In this document: one piece after another, positions 10,336-20,554 of the stretch | Position numbering within the stretch: position 1 is the first letter of the stretch | Layout of the letters: every line of letters begins with the position of its first letter | Source: an uncultured Flavobacteriales bacterium | Lineage (GTDB): Bacteria; Bacteroidota; Bacteroidia; Flavobacteriales_D; Parvicellaceae | Direction: 5' to 3' | NCBI GenBank assembly: GCA_943787535.1 | Contig: CALSMU010000006.1 | Span: 79,619 to 143,618, forward strand | Length of the DNA: 64,000 bases | The notes under the pieces: generated by a model | What the model was told of the DNA's origin: nothing | Seen by the model: the letters and a program-made list of their open reading frames with translations, nothing else | The model's database searches: none | Made by a program: the position numbers and the translations under genes

Positions 10336-11790
10336 TTAAAATTGAAAGTACAAGAACTGGTTATCGCTAACGTCTTCACCATAAGCTCCTAAATAAATTA
10401 TCATGAGTATGGCGGTAATATAAACTGCAAAACGGATAACAATATTTCTTTCGGTAAGAAATTTATATAGATCTTTTTTCTCTTGAATGTAATCAAGAAT
10501 ATAAATACTAACTAAACAGTAAAATACAAATTTGAACTCTGACACTGTTAGACCTAGTTCATATAAGTTATCCCAACCGGTTAAAGAGATATTTTGAAAT
10601 ACGTAAATCGCATCATCAAATGTTTGCGCTCTAAAAAAGATTAACGAGCCACCCCAAAGTAACATTACAACAGCACTTTGTAGTATACGTTTAATGAAGG
10701 AGGTTTTCGGTTTTTTGGAAGTTTTTCTCCTGTCAATAAACACTTGAGCGATTAAAAAGAGTCCGTTTAATAATCCCCATAGGGCAAAATTCCAACTTGC
10801 ACCGTGCCATAAACCGCTCAATAAAAATGTGATCAGCAAGTTGATTAAATGTCTTTTTACGCCTCTTTTATTTCCTCCCAATGGAATATAAACATAGTCT
10901 CTAAACCATGTCGATAAAGAAATGTGCCACCTATGCCAAAAGTCAGAGATAGAAGTTGCCCAATAAGGTCTTCTGAAGTTACTTTGTAAGTCAAAACCTA
11001 ATACTCTTGCTGCACCAATTGCAATGTTTGAATACGCAGAGAAATCTAAGTATAATTGAAACATAAAAAAGAATGAGGCGATGAATAAAGAGGACCCAGT
11101 ATGATCAAGCAAATAGTTGTGTGATTCCTCATGTTTGTAAACCGTATTGACTAAAATAGCAAGCCTATCAGCAATTACTATCTTTACGAAGAACCCCCAA
11201 AGCATGAGTAATAATCCATTTTTTACACGTTCGTATTCAAATACGACATTATTGTAAAATTGGGGTATTAAGTTTTTTGCTCTTTCAATTGGCCCGGCTA
11301 CTAATTGTGGGAAGAATGACACGTATGTTGCGAAAATACCTAGGTGCTTAATGGGTTTAATTTTACCATAATAGATGTCAATCGTATAACTTAATGTTTG
11401 AAATGTATAGAAAGAGATACCAACGGGTAATAGTAACTTAAGGGTGCTCGGATCAAATGGTATGCTAAACAGATTTAAAGTGTCACGGATAGATTCATTA
11501 AAGAAGTCCCAATATTTAAAAGTGAATAATAGACCTAGATTGACAAATAAACTTAAGAATAACCAAAGTTTTTTTCTCTTTTTAGAAACTGCTTTTTCTA
11601 TTGCCAATCCAGCACCAAAGTCAACCAAGGTGGAAGCTACAATTAGAATAATATATTCTGCCTTCCACGACATGTAGAAGTAATAACTCGCAACTAATAA
11701 TAGGAACCAACGAAATTTTTGAGGAACGGCATAATAAAGGACGACCACCATTGGTAAAAAAACCAAAAAATGAAATGAATTAAACAACAT
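10336..11790 (-). CDS. MBOAT-family O-acyltransferase (AlgI/DltB-like)
   Basis: A multi-pass inner-membrane acyltransferase that moves acyl groups across the membrane for O-acylation of a surface polymer. The start at MLFNSFHFLVFLP is the usual one for AlgI-like proteins; the frame is open 11 codons further upstream, to 11823. Family motifs are QTLSYTIDIYYGKIKP, FFPQLVAGPIERA, the invariant region ISDFWHRWHISLSTWFRDY, and SGLWHGASWNF with the catalytic His. It forms an operon with the downstream SGNH-like gene 12 bp away. Alginate itself is unlikely because no other alg genes are present. Confidence 0.92.
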   Translation of the reverse strand: MLFNSFHFLVFLPMVVVLYYAVPQKFRWFLLLVASYYFYMSWKAEYIILIVASTLVDFGAGLAIEKAVSKKRKKLWLFLSLFVNLGLLFTFKYWDFFNESIRDTLNLFSIPFDPSTLKLLLPVGISFYTFQTLSYTIDIYYGKIKPIKHLGIFATYVSFFPQLVAGPIERAKNLIPQFYNNVVFEYERVKNGLLLMLWGFFVKIVIADRLAILVNTVYKHEESHNYLLDHTGSSLFIASFFFMFQLYLDFSAYSNIAIGAARVLGFDLQSNFRRPYWATSISDFWHRWHISLSTWFRDYVYIPLGGNKRGVKRHLINLLITFLLSGLWHGASWNFALWGLLNGLFLIAQVFIDRRKTSKKPKTSFIKRILQSAVVMLLWGGSLIFFRAQTFDDAIYVFQNISLTGWDNLYELGLTVSEFKFVFYCLVSIYILDYIQEKKDLYKFLTERNIVIRFAVYITAILMIIYLGAYGEDVSDNQFLYFQF

Positions 11791-12022
11791 ATACTCAGGG
11801 TTAAGTATTCTAATGCTTAACAATAGTAAGAAATTTTATTAAATAATACTCAATTTGTTTTGTAAAAAAAAGGAAAGAATTAATTCAAAATGAGTCTTTT
11901 AGGGTTTTAAAACTGTGTTGTTGGTTTATTTCGATTTAGCTAAATATTACGTTTCTCTGCATTGCTAATTAGTATTCATCCAGAATTTCAGCTCAAATTG
12001 AAAATTGTTGATTTTTAACGCA

Positions 12023-13648
<1,626 letters not shown>

Positions 13649-13655
13649 TTAAGGG

Positions 13656-13663
13656 CGCAAAGA
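13656..13663 (-). promoter_or_regulatory. -7 element of the ABC-F gene
   Basis: TATCTTTG on the minus strand, an exact TAnnTTTG match, with 19 nt before the ATG. No clear -33 partner. Confidence 0.45.
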
Positions 13664-13759
13664 TAATAGTTTTATTTGGATTGTATGCTCTTATAACTTC
13701 GAAAGAAGCAATATCCGTTCGGGCATATAGGTCATTTTCGACTTAAAATACTTGGTGTT

Positions 13760-14611
13760 TTATTCCCCTTTTTCAGCTTCAACAACTAAATGAATACCGT
13801 CTTCTTTTATTAATATTAGTTTATGTTTGTAAAGCCAACCTATTGCTTTTTTGAAGACTTTTTTACTTATTTCCAATTCGGATTTAATTTCTTCAGGATT
13901 ACTCTTGTCTGTAAGGTCTAAAAACCCATTACTTTCTTTTAATGTTTCCAAAATTTTTGCAGAAACAGGTTCTATAATATGCTGAAACCCTTCTTTTTCC
14001 AAAACGATGTCTAGTTTTCCATCATCTCTCACGGTTTTAACAAAACCTTCTAAAAAATCTCCTTCTTGTAGACGTTTGAATATTTTCTCTTTGTATATAA
14101 GCCCTTTATATTTATCTTGAACAATAACATTTGCTCCTAGGTCTGAAAAATTGCGGACCACGAGATCAACTTTATCTCCTTCTTTGACCTCAATTGTTTG
14201 GGGTTTCAGGTACTTATCTATTTTACTAGTCCCAACCAGTCGCTCTGTTTTATGGTCAACATATAAATAGATGATATACCAGTTTCCGGCTACCATTTTT
14301 TGGTGTTGCTCATTAAATGGGATTAGTAAATCCTTTTCGAGTCCCCAATCTACAAAAGCGCCAACTTCGTTTGTCTCATTTACTTCTAAATAAGCAAATT
14401 CACCTACTATAATGTAAGGTTCTAATGTTGTTGCAACAAAACGATCTTCAGAATCTTTATATATAAAGACCTTGGCTTCTTTTTTAATTCTGTGGTTATC
14501 CGAAATGTATTTATTGGGTAACAATACTTCAGCTCCTTCTTTGTCAGCTAGATAAAAACCATTATCGGACCTTCTTGTAATAGTGAGCGTATTAAATTTT
14601 CCTAATTCCAT
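13760..14611 (-). CDS. S1-like RNA-binding protein, CvfB/YitL family
   Basis: A 283-residue protein with the CvfB layout: an N-terminal OB-fold (about residues 1-65), an S1-like domain (FAYLEVNETNEVGAFVDWGLEKDLLIPF, about 70-140), a further S1-like barrel (about 145-215, VDLVVRNFSDLGANVIVQ), and a C-terminal winged helix (ISKKVFKKAIGWLYKHKLILI). CvfB of Staphylococcus binds RNA and influences virulence gene expression; the function here is unknown. Both ends agree with the family. A TATCTTTG box ends 5 nt before the ATG, predicting a leaderless mRNA. Confidence 0.85.
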   Translation of the reverse strand: MELGKFNTLTITRRSDNGFYLADKEGAEVLLPNKYISDNHRIKKEAKVFIYKDSEDRFVATTLEPYIIVGEFAYLEVNETNEVGAFVDWGLEKDLLIPFNEQHQKMVAGNWYIIYLYVDHKTERLVGTSKIDKYLKPQTIEVKEGDKVDLVVRNFSDLGANVIVQDKYKGLIYKEKIFKRLQEGDFLEGFVKTVRDDGKLDIVLEKEGFQHIIEPVSAKILETLKESNGFLDLTDKSNPEEIKSELEISKKVFKKAIGWLYKHKLILIKEDGIHLVVEAEKGE

Positions 14612-14616
14612 CCTGG

Positions 14617-14624
14617 CAAAGATA
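14617..14624 (-). promoter_or_regulatory. -7 element of the CvfB-like gene
   Basis: TATCTTTG (minus strand), an exact TAnnTTTG match ending 5 nt before the ATG at 14611. Confidence 0.55.
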
Positions 14625-14740
14625 GGTTATAATTTGAATTCGAATTATACATAAATTTTTATAAGTATTCTTCTGTAACAGTTTAGCAAAAGTAGGTTGT
14701 TGTTCCCAACTGAATACTCACGTCAAATTAGAAAAAAGCA

Positions 14741-14766
14741 AAAAAAGACCCCGTATGGGGTCTTTT
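14741..14766 (-). terminator. Terminator after pckA
   Basis: AAAAGACCCC / GGGGTCTTTT hairpin with a 4-nt loop and a T-run on the minus strand, 19 bp past the pckA stop. Confidence 0.88.
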
Positions 14767-14784
14767 CAATAAGATAATTGTATT

Positions 14785-16398
14785 TTAAACCGTAGCTTTC
14801 ACCTTAGGTGCCGCAGCCATAATCTCCTCATTTGCATTACTAGCAAATTGCTCGAAATTTTTAACGAATTGCTCAGCAAGGTTATTAGCTTTTTCATCGT
14901 ATGCAGCTTTGTCTTCCCAAGTGTTTTTAGGGCTTAAAATTTCAGATGGAACGTTAGGACAAGTATCTGGCATTTTTAACCCGAATACTTCGTGTGTTGT
15001 GTAGTCAACGTCTTTTAATTCACCCGATAGAGCAGAAGTAATCATTGCTCTTGTGTGTTTTAGGCTCATCCTTTCACCTATACCATAAGCTCCACCTGTC
15101 CAACCTGTGTTGATTAACCAAACGTCTACATTGTTTTCTGTCATTTTCTTACCCAACATTTCAGCATATTTTGTCGGATGTAATGGTAAAAAAGGTGCTC
15201 CAAAACAAGCAGAAAAAGCAGTTACTGGCTCAGTAATTCCAGCTTCAGTTCCGGCAACCTTAGCAGTATACCCAGAAATAAAATGATACATGGCTTGTCC
15301 CTTCGTTAATTTGGATATTGGAGGTAATACACCAAAAGCATCGGCAGTTAAGAAGAAAATATTGTTTGGTGTTGTTCCTTTACTTCCCGGAGCAATATTG
15401 TCAATATGATGAATTGGGTAACTTACTCTCGTGTTTTCTGTTTTCGATTTATCTTCAAAATCAACAGAAGAAGTATCGGATAAGAAGTTAATGTTTTCTA
15501 AAATTGCTCCGAATTTAATAGCATCCCAGATTTGTGGTTCTTTTTCTTGCGTTAAGTCAATGCACTTAGCATAACAACCTCCTTCGAAGTTGAATACAGA
15601 ACCATCAGCCCAACCGTGTTCATCATCTCCAATCAATTGTCTGTCTGGGTCAGCAGATAACGTAGTTTTACCTGTTCCAGATAAGCCAAAAAATACAGCG
15701 GTATCACCGTCTTTACCTATGTTAGCAGAGCAGTGCATTGATAATGTGTTTTTTTCGTGAGGTAAAATAAAATTCAATACTGAGAATATTCCTTTTTTGA
15801 TTTCTCCAGTATAACCGGTTCCCCCAATTAATATCATTTTCTTGGTAAAGTTGATTGATGCAAAATTGTGCTGACGAGTACCATCAGTTTCGGGGTTAGC
15901 ATACAATCCTGGAGCACATAGCACTGTCCATTCAGCGTCAAAGTTCTTTAATTCATCCATTTCTGGACGCAAGAACATGTTGTGCGCAAATTGATTAGAC
16001 CAAGGAAACTCTGTAATTACGCGTAAGTTCAATCTGTAGTTTTCATCTGCACAAGCAAAAGCATCTCTTACATATACATCTCGTTGTTGCAAATACGAAG
16101 TAACTTTATCATATAATTTATCAAAATGTGCTGGAGCCATTTTAATATTTATGTCTCCCCACCAAACAGCTTCTTCTGTTTTCTCGTCACAAACGATAAA
16201 CCTGTCTTTGGGAGATCTTCCAGTAAATTCACCTGTATCAATGGCTAATGCCCCATTATCTGCAAGCACTCCCATTCCTTTTAAAATGGTTTCTTCTACC
16301 AATTCCGCAGGTGACAAATTCCAAAATGCGTTGGCAACATTTCCTAAACCTAGTTCTTTTAAATTAGCAGTTTCAGGTCTTATTCCAAATTCGTTCAT
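14785..16398 (-). CDS. pckA: Phosphoenolpyruvate carboxykinase (ATP)
   Basis: Converts oxaloacetate and ATP to phosphoenolpyruvate, CO2 and ADP, the gateway from the TCA cycle to gluconeogenesis. At 537 residues it has normal length for the ATP-dependent type. Motifs visible are TGRSPKDRF, the P-loop GLSGTGKTTLSADP, the metal-binding LIGDDEHGW, FNFEGGCYAKCIDL and NTGWTGGAYGIGERMSL. It is divergent from the GSCFA gene, with a 180-bp intergenic region carrying -7 boxes for both directions, and is followed by a strong terminator. It appears to be a single-gene unit. Confidence 0.97.
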   Translation of the reverse strand: MNEFGIRPETANLKELGLGNVANAFWNLSPAELVEETILKGMGVLADNGALAIDTGEFTGRSPKDRFIVCDEKTEEAVWWGDINIKMAPAHFDKLYDKVTSYLQQRDVYVRDAFACADENYRLNLRVITEFPWSNQFAHNMFLRPEMDELKNFDAEWTVLCAPGLYANPETDGTRQHNFASINFTKKMILIGGTGYTGEIKKGIFSVLNFILPHEKNTLSMHCSANIGKDGDTAVFFGLSGTGKTTLSADPDRQLIGDDEHGWADGSVFNFEGGCYAKCIDLTQEKEPQIWDAIKFGAILENINFLSDTSSVDFEDKSKTENTRVSYPIHHIDNIAPGSKGTTPNNIFFLTADAFGVLPPISKLTKGQAMYHFISGYTAKVAGTEAGITEPVTAFSACFGAPFLPLHPTKYAEMLGKKMTENNVDVWLINTGWTGGAYGIGERMSLKHTRAMITSALSGELKDVDYTTHEVFGLKMPDTCPNVPSEILSPKNTWEDKAAYDEKANNLAEQFVKNFEQFASNANEEIMAAAPKVKATV

Positions 16399-16425
16399 AT
16401 AATTTTAGTTTCTGTTTTAGTTTAA

Positions 16426-16433
16426 CAAATCTA
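16426..16433 (-). promoter_or_regulatory. -7 element of pckA
   Basis: TAGATTTG on the minus strand matches TAnnTTTG, 27 nt before the pckA start. No convincing -33 box. Confidence 0.4.
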
Positions 16434-16566
16434 AGTCATTTAATTTCTCATAGCTTTAGCTTTTATGCAGAGTTATCCACAGAATTGATGAATTGTTAAT
16501 AAACTTACATTATACTAATTATTGTTAGGATAACTGTTAGTTATTCATTATTCAAATAATCTGAAT

Positions 16567-16574
16567 TACATTTG
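16567..16574 (+). promoter_or_regulatory. -7 element of the GSCFA gene
   Basis: TACATTTG matches TAnnTTTG and ends 4 nt before the ATG at 16579, so transcription would begin at or next to the start codon. Confidence 0.5.
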
Positions 16575-16578
16575 CAGC

Positions 16579-17571
16579 ATGAATTATCGAACTGTAGTAT
16601 CGCTCAAGGATTTCGATTTTGAAATATCTCATCAATCAAATTTGTTGTTGTTGGGTTCTTGCTTTAGTGATAATATAGGAAGCAAGCTGGCAGCAAATAA
16701 ATTCAATACATTGATTAATCCTTTTGGAATTTTGTTTAACCCTATTTCCATAGTAAATACTCTGAACGATATAATAGAAGAAAAAGATTTTGGACTCAGA
16801 GATTTACATTTTGAAAATGGTTTGTACCATAGTTTTGCACATCATAGTAGTTTTTCAGGTCCAAATAAGGGTGAAGTAGTAAATTTGATTAACCAAACTA
16901 GGGCAGAAGCGACTCAATTTTTGAATAAGACAGATGTGATAATAGTCACCATTGGCAGTTCTTGGGTATACAAATATGATAATACTGGCGAATTCGTTGC
17001 GAATTGTCATAAAGTTCCCAACAAAAAGTTTAGCAAAGAATTATTGGAAGTAAGTTTTATAGTTGAAAAATTGCAAGAGGTAATAAATAAATTGCAAGCT
17101 ATTAACCCTAAATTAAAAGTAATTTTTACCATTAGTCCAGTGCGTCATTGGAAAGATGGAGCAGAGGAGAATACTTTGAGCAAGTCAATTCTAAATGTTG
17201 CTATACATCAGTTAGTTAGTAGGAAAGGACTTGTTTACTTTCCTTCTTATGAGATGATAATAGATGATTTACGTGATTATCGCTTTTACAAGGAGGATAT
17301 GCTTCATCCCAACAATGTTGCCATTGACTATGTCTGGAGTAAGTTCGAAAATGTATTTTTTTCTGCTGAGACTATCAAATTAAACAAAGAAATTTTTAAA
17401 ATAACTGCAGCCAAAAAACATAGACCTTTCAATAGCGCTGGAGATGAGCATCAGCGTTTTCTGAGAATGCAATTAAAAAATATAAATACCATTAAAATGA
17501 AGAATCCAATTATAAATTTTGACCAGGAAATTGGTTTTTTTGAAAAACAAATAATTAATCCAACTCATTAA
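16579..17571 (+). CDS. GSCFA domain protein (SGNH-like)
   Basis: A 330-residue cytosolic protein of the GSCFA family, named for the motif seen here as LLGSCFSDNIG at about residue 26. Other conserved stretches are NPFGILFNPISI, HSFAHHS, IVTIGSSWVY, TISPVRHWKDG and DMLHPNNVAIDY. The Ser in GSCFS and the late Asp/His in EDMLHPN suggest an SGNH-type hydrolase fold. No substrate is known for the family, so I give none. It converges on the small outer-membrane barrel gene. Confidence 0.88.
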   Translation: MNYRTVVSLKDFDFEISHQSNLLLLGSCFSDNIGSKLAANKFNTLINPFGILFNPISIVNTLNDIIEEKDFGLRDLHFENGLYHSFAHHSSFSGPNKGEVVNLINQTRAEATQFLNKTDVIIVTIGSSWVYKYDNTGEFVANCHKVPNKKFSKELLEVSFIVEKLQEVINKLQAINPKLKVIFTISPVRHWKDGAEENTLSKSILNVAIHQLVSRKGLVYFPSYEMIIDDLRDYRFYKEDMLHPNNVAIDYVWSKFENVFFSAETIKLNKEIFKITAAKKHRPFNSAGDEHQRFLRMQLKNINTIKMKNPIINFDQEIGFFEKQIINPTH

Positions 17572-17583
17572 GTTGTTGGTCGT

Positions 17584-18378
17584 TTACCCCCAAATAATTC
17601 TAAAAGTTATTCCATTGTGAATTCCTCGAGGAGCAAAGTCCTCTTTCATTTTTGTTTTGGTATAGTACAAGCTGTATGCAAAATCAAAAGTAAACTTCTC
17701 ATTAAACTTATACTTAACTCCTAAACCTGTTCCTCCTCCTGAGCCAATCCCTCCTGGCAAAATGTTTGGCTGTCCGGGAAAAACATGATTAATAAAGTAT
17801 TGCCTTCCATTTAGAACGAAATAATTCTTTTCTAGTCTGGCGCTATTAAGGTTTCCAAAAAGCGAAAAGTAGGCATTCATTTTATTTTCATTGTAAAAAC
17901 TGAATTGTACTCCTAAATTTATATTCATTCTTTTTTCCTCTCCGAAAAGAGGGATTTGTTCATAGGTTGGATCTGGTGATTGGTTGTTGGGATCTTCAAT
18001 GGCTACAGTAAAGAAGTTTTCAAAATCCAATGAACTAAAATTTGCATCAACATAAATTGCATTGCCTTGACCTAAGTGAATTCCACAATGTCCACCAATA
18101 TCTAATGCAGGACGATATTTCCATGTTTGCGGAAGCTCTGCAATAGCGTAAGGGTACTGAAAATAATTGTCAAAAATGGGTTTGTTAATTGTATTCGAGA
18201 ATAAATCTTCAACTCCATAGGTAGAAAATGCGTCGGCACCAGTATATAATACTGAAGTGTTTTTATTTGCAAAAAACCCGCCAACATTTATTCCAAAAAA
18301 AGCGGAACCGTTTTCTTGAGCCGGAATTGAAAAAAATGTAAAAAGCGAAACAAATAGGAGCGAAACTATTTTTTTCAT
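17584..18378 (-). CDS. Outer-membrane beta-barrel protein
   Basis: A 264-residue exported protein: cleavable signal peptide (MKKIVSLLFVSLFTFFSIPAQ), then alternating aromatic/polar strands with Gly-rich turns (GGIGSGGGTGLGVKYKF, FTFDFAYSLYY), ending in ITFRIIWG, typical of small Bacteroidota outer-membrane barrels. Function unknown. It starts 4 bp after the fused E1 gene on the same strand and may be co-transcribed, though no functional link is evident. No type IX secretion tail is present. Confidence 0.7.
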   Translation of the reverse strand: MKKIVSLLFVSLFTFFSIPAQENGSAFFGINVGGFFANKNTSVLYTGADAFSTYGVEDLFSNTINKPIFDNYFQYPYAIAELPQTWKYRPALDIGGHCGIHLGQGNAIYVDANFSSLDFENFFTVAIEDPNNQSPDPTYEQIPLFGEEKRMNINLGVQFSFYNENKMNAYFSLFGNLNSARLEKNYFVLNGRQYFINHVFPGQPNILPGGIGSGGGTGLGVKYKFNEKFTFDFAYSLYYTKTKMKEDFAPRGIHNGITFRIIWG

Positions 18379-18382
18379 AGAA

Positions 18383-20386
18383 TTAATAATTAATCAAACT
18401 TACTAATTGTATTTTAAATCGGTCTTTTGGCAAGAAGTCCTTTTCTAAAGCAGCAGCGAATGGAATTGGAGTGTCCAAACTTGCACTTCTAACAACAGGA
18501 GCATCAAGGTATTCGAAACATTCTTCGTTAATCATAGCAGAGATGTCTCCACCAATTCCTCCCGTTAAACAATCCTCATGTAAAACAATTGCTCTACCCG
18601 TCTTTTTAACAGAATTTAGAATAGCTTCTTTGTCTAAAGGAGCAAGCGTTCGTAAGTCAATTAAATCCGCCTCAATTTCAGGGTTTTCTTTTAAAGCTTC
18701 TAGTGCCCAGTGAACCCCCATTCCGTAAGTAATGATAGTAACTTGACTTCCTTCTTTTAGAAGGTTGGCTTTACCTATTTCTATCGTATAATAAGCGTCA
18801 TTAACCTCTTCTTTTATACTTCTGTAAAGAGCCTTGTGTTCGAAAACCATTACAGGGTTTGGGTCTTCTATCGCAGCAGCTAATAGTCCTTTTGCATCCC
18901 CAGGGAAAGCTGGGTAAACAATTTTTAAGCCAGGAGTATGGGTAAACCAAGCTTCTGTGCTTTGCGAATGAAATGGTCCTGCACCAACACCTGCTCCAGT
19001 TGGCATTCTTATAACTACATCAGCATTTTCTTGCCATCTATAATGAAGCTTAGCTAAGTTGTTTACTATTTGGTTAAATCCCACCGTTACAAAATCAGAA
19101 AACTGCATTTCCATAACACCTTTGTAGCCTTTTATAGAAAGTCCTAATGCCGCTCCTACAATAGCAGATTCACAAATAGGTGTATTTCTGACTCTCTCTT
19201 TTCCAAATTGTTCTAAAAAACCTTCAGTTACCTTAAACACTCCTCCGTATTCAGCAATATCTTGTCCCATTATAATTAACTTATCATGTTTCTCCATAGA
19301 TTGCCTTAATCCATCCGAAATTGCATCTATTAATCTTTTTTCAGTTCTTTTTTCTGAAGAGGGAGCAATTGGTTTATTGTCGAAATCTGCAAACAATAAA
19401 TCATATTCTCTTTTTGCATCTGCTTCAATTTCTGGAGCAGCATAAGCGACATCTAACCCAGTATTGATTTGTTTTTTTATTGCAGCTGTCTCTTTTTGTA
19501 TAAAAGCATCATCAATAACACCTTCGTTTTTCAAAAACAATTCAAAATTAGCAACAGGATCTTTTAATGCCCATTTATCTTGTATTCCTTCTGGATAATA
19601 TTTCGTTCCAGATGCCTCTTCATGCCCTCTCATGCGATAAGTCATGCATTCTACAATAAAAGGACGCGGTTTTTTGGCAATAGAGTTTTTTACTTTACGA
19701 ATAGTTTCATAGACGTCAATAATGTTGTTGCCATTTACTTGAACAGCTTCCATTCCATATCCAATTCCTTTGTCAATAAACTGTTTACATTTAAATTGCT
19801 CATTCGAGGGAGTTGAAAGTCCCCATTGATTATTTTCAATGATAAAAATCACAGGTAAATCCCACACAGAAGCCACGTTTAAAGCTTCATGAAAATCGCC
19901 TTCACTTGCTCCACCATCACCGGTAAAAGCTACAGTTATTTTTTTGTTTTCTTCTAGTTTATTGGCTAGTGCAATTCCGTCCGCGATACTTAGTTGTGGA
20001 CCCAGGTGTGATATCATTCCTACTATATGATCTGCTTTTGAACCAAAATGAAAAGATCTGTCATGCCCTTTAGTGTAGCCATTTTCTTTTCCTTGAAATT
20101 GCATAAATAAACGATCTAATGGAAGGTTTCGGCTTGTAAAAACACCCAAGTTCCTATGCATAGGAAGCATAAACTCATCTTGATCCAAAGCTAATCCAAC
20201 ACCCACCGATATAGCTTCTTGTCCAATTCCAGAAAACCACTTGGAGATTTTACCTTGCCTTAAAAGAATTAACATTTTCTCTTCAATTAGTCTTGGAAGA
20301 AGAATTGCTTTGTAAAAATTCTTTAACTCGTTTTCTGATAAAGAATTACGGTTATATTTTAGTTGTAACTTTTCTAATGTTTCCAT
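18383..20386 (-). CDS. Fused 2-oxoacid dehydrogenase E1 alpha/beta (branched-chain type)
   Basis: Thiamine-diphosphate E1 component that decarboxylates 2-oxo acids and passes the acyl group to lipoyl-E2. Both subunits are joined in one 667-residue chain. The alpha part (about 1-320) carries the TPP motif GDGGASEGDFHEALN...ENNQWG and the RMRGHEEASGT loop. The beta part (about 345-667) carries IMGQDIAEYGG, GAALGLSIKGYKGVMEMQF and PTGAGVGAGPFHSQS. This fusion is common in Bacteroidota and usually assigned to branched-chain oxoacids, but the substrate is not provable here. E2 and E3 are not adjacent. A TACATTTG box lies 19 nt upstream. Confidence 0.93.
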   Translation of the reverse strand: METLEKLQLKYNRNSLSENELKNFYKAILLPRLIEEKMLILLRQGKISKWFSGIGQEAISVGVGLALDQDEFMLPMHRNLGVFTSRNLPLDRLFMQFQGKENGYTKGHDRSFHFGSKADHIVGMISHLGPQLSIADGIALANKLEENKKITVAFTGDGGASEGDFHEALNVASVWDLPVIFIIENNQWGLSTPSNEQFKCKQFIDKGIGYGMEAVQVNGNNIIDVYETIRKVKNSIAKKPRPFIVECMTYRMRGHEEASGTKYYPEGIQDKWALKDPVANFELFLKNEGVIDDAFIQKETAAIKKQINTGLDVAYAAPEIEADAKREYDLLFADFDNKPIAPSSEKRTEKRLIDAISDGLRQSMEKHDKLIIMGQDIAEYGGVFKVTEGFLEQFGKERVRNTPICESAIVGAALGLSIKGYKGVMEMQFSDFVTVGFNQIVNNLAKLHYRWQENADVVIRMPTGAGVGAGPFHSQSTEAWFTHTPGLKIVYPAFPGDAKGLLAAAIEDPNPVMVFEHKALYRSIKEEVNDAYYTIEIGKANLLKEGSQVTIITYGMGVHWALEALKENPEIEADLIDLRTLAPLDKEAILNSVKKTGRAIVLHEDCLTGGIGGDISAMINEECFEYLDAPVVRSASLDTPIPFAAALEKDFLPKDRFKIQLVSLINY

Positions 20387-20405
20387 TTGTTTCTGTTTGT
20401 AGCCT

Positions 20406-20413
20406 CAAATGTA
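20406..20413 (-). promoter_or_regulatory. -7 element of the fused E1 gene
   Basis: TACATTTG (minus strand) matches TAnnTTTG, 19 nt before the ATG. Confidence 0.45.
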
Positions 20414-20554
20414 TGGATTTGCATATTTTACACCACTAAAAGTTTATGTTAATTTATTAACCATTGTTACAATAAAATAGGTTAGCTTTATTTATTGCAA
20501 CCATTTTGTTTATTTTCGCGTCAATCTAATCTGAGTTTGAAATTTTATAAAGTT

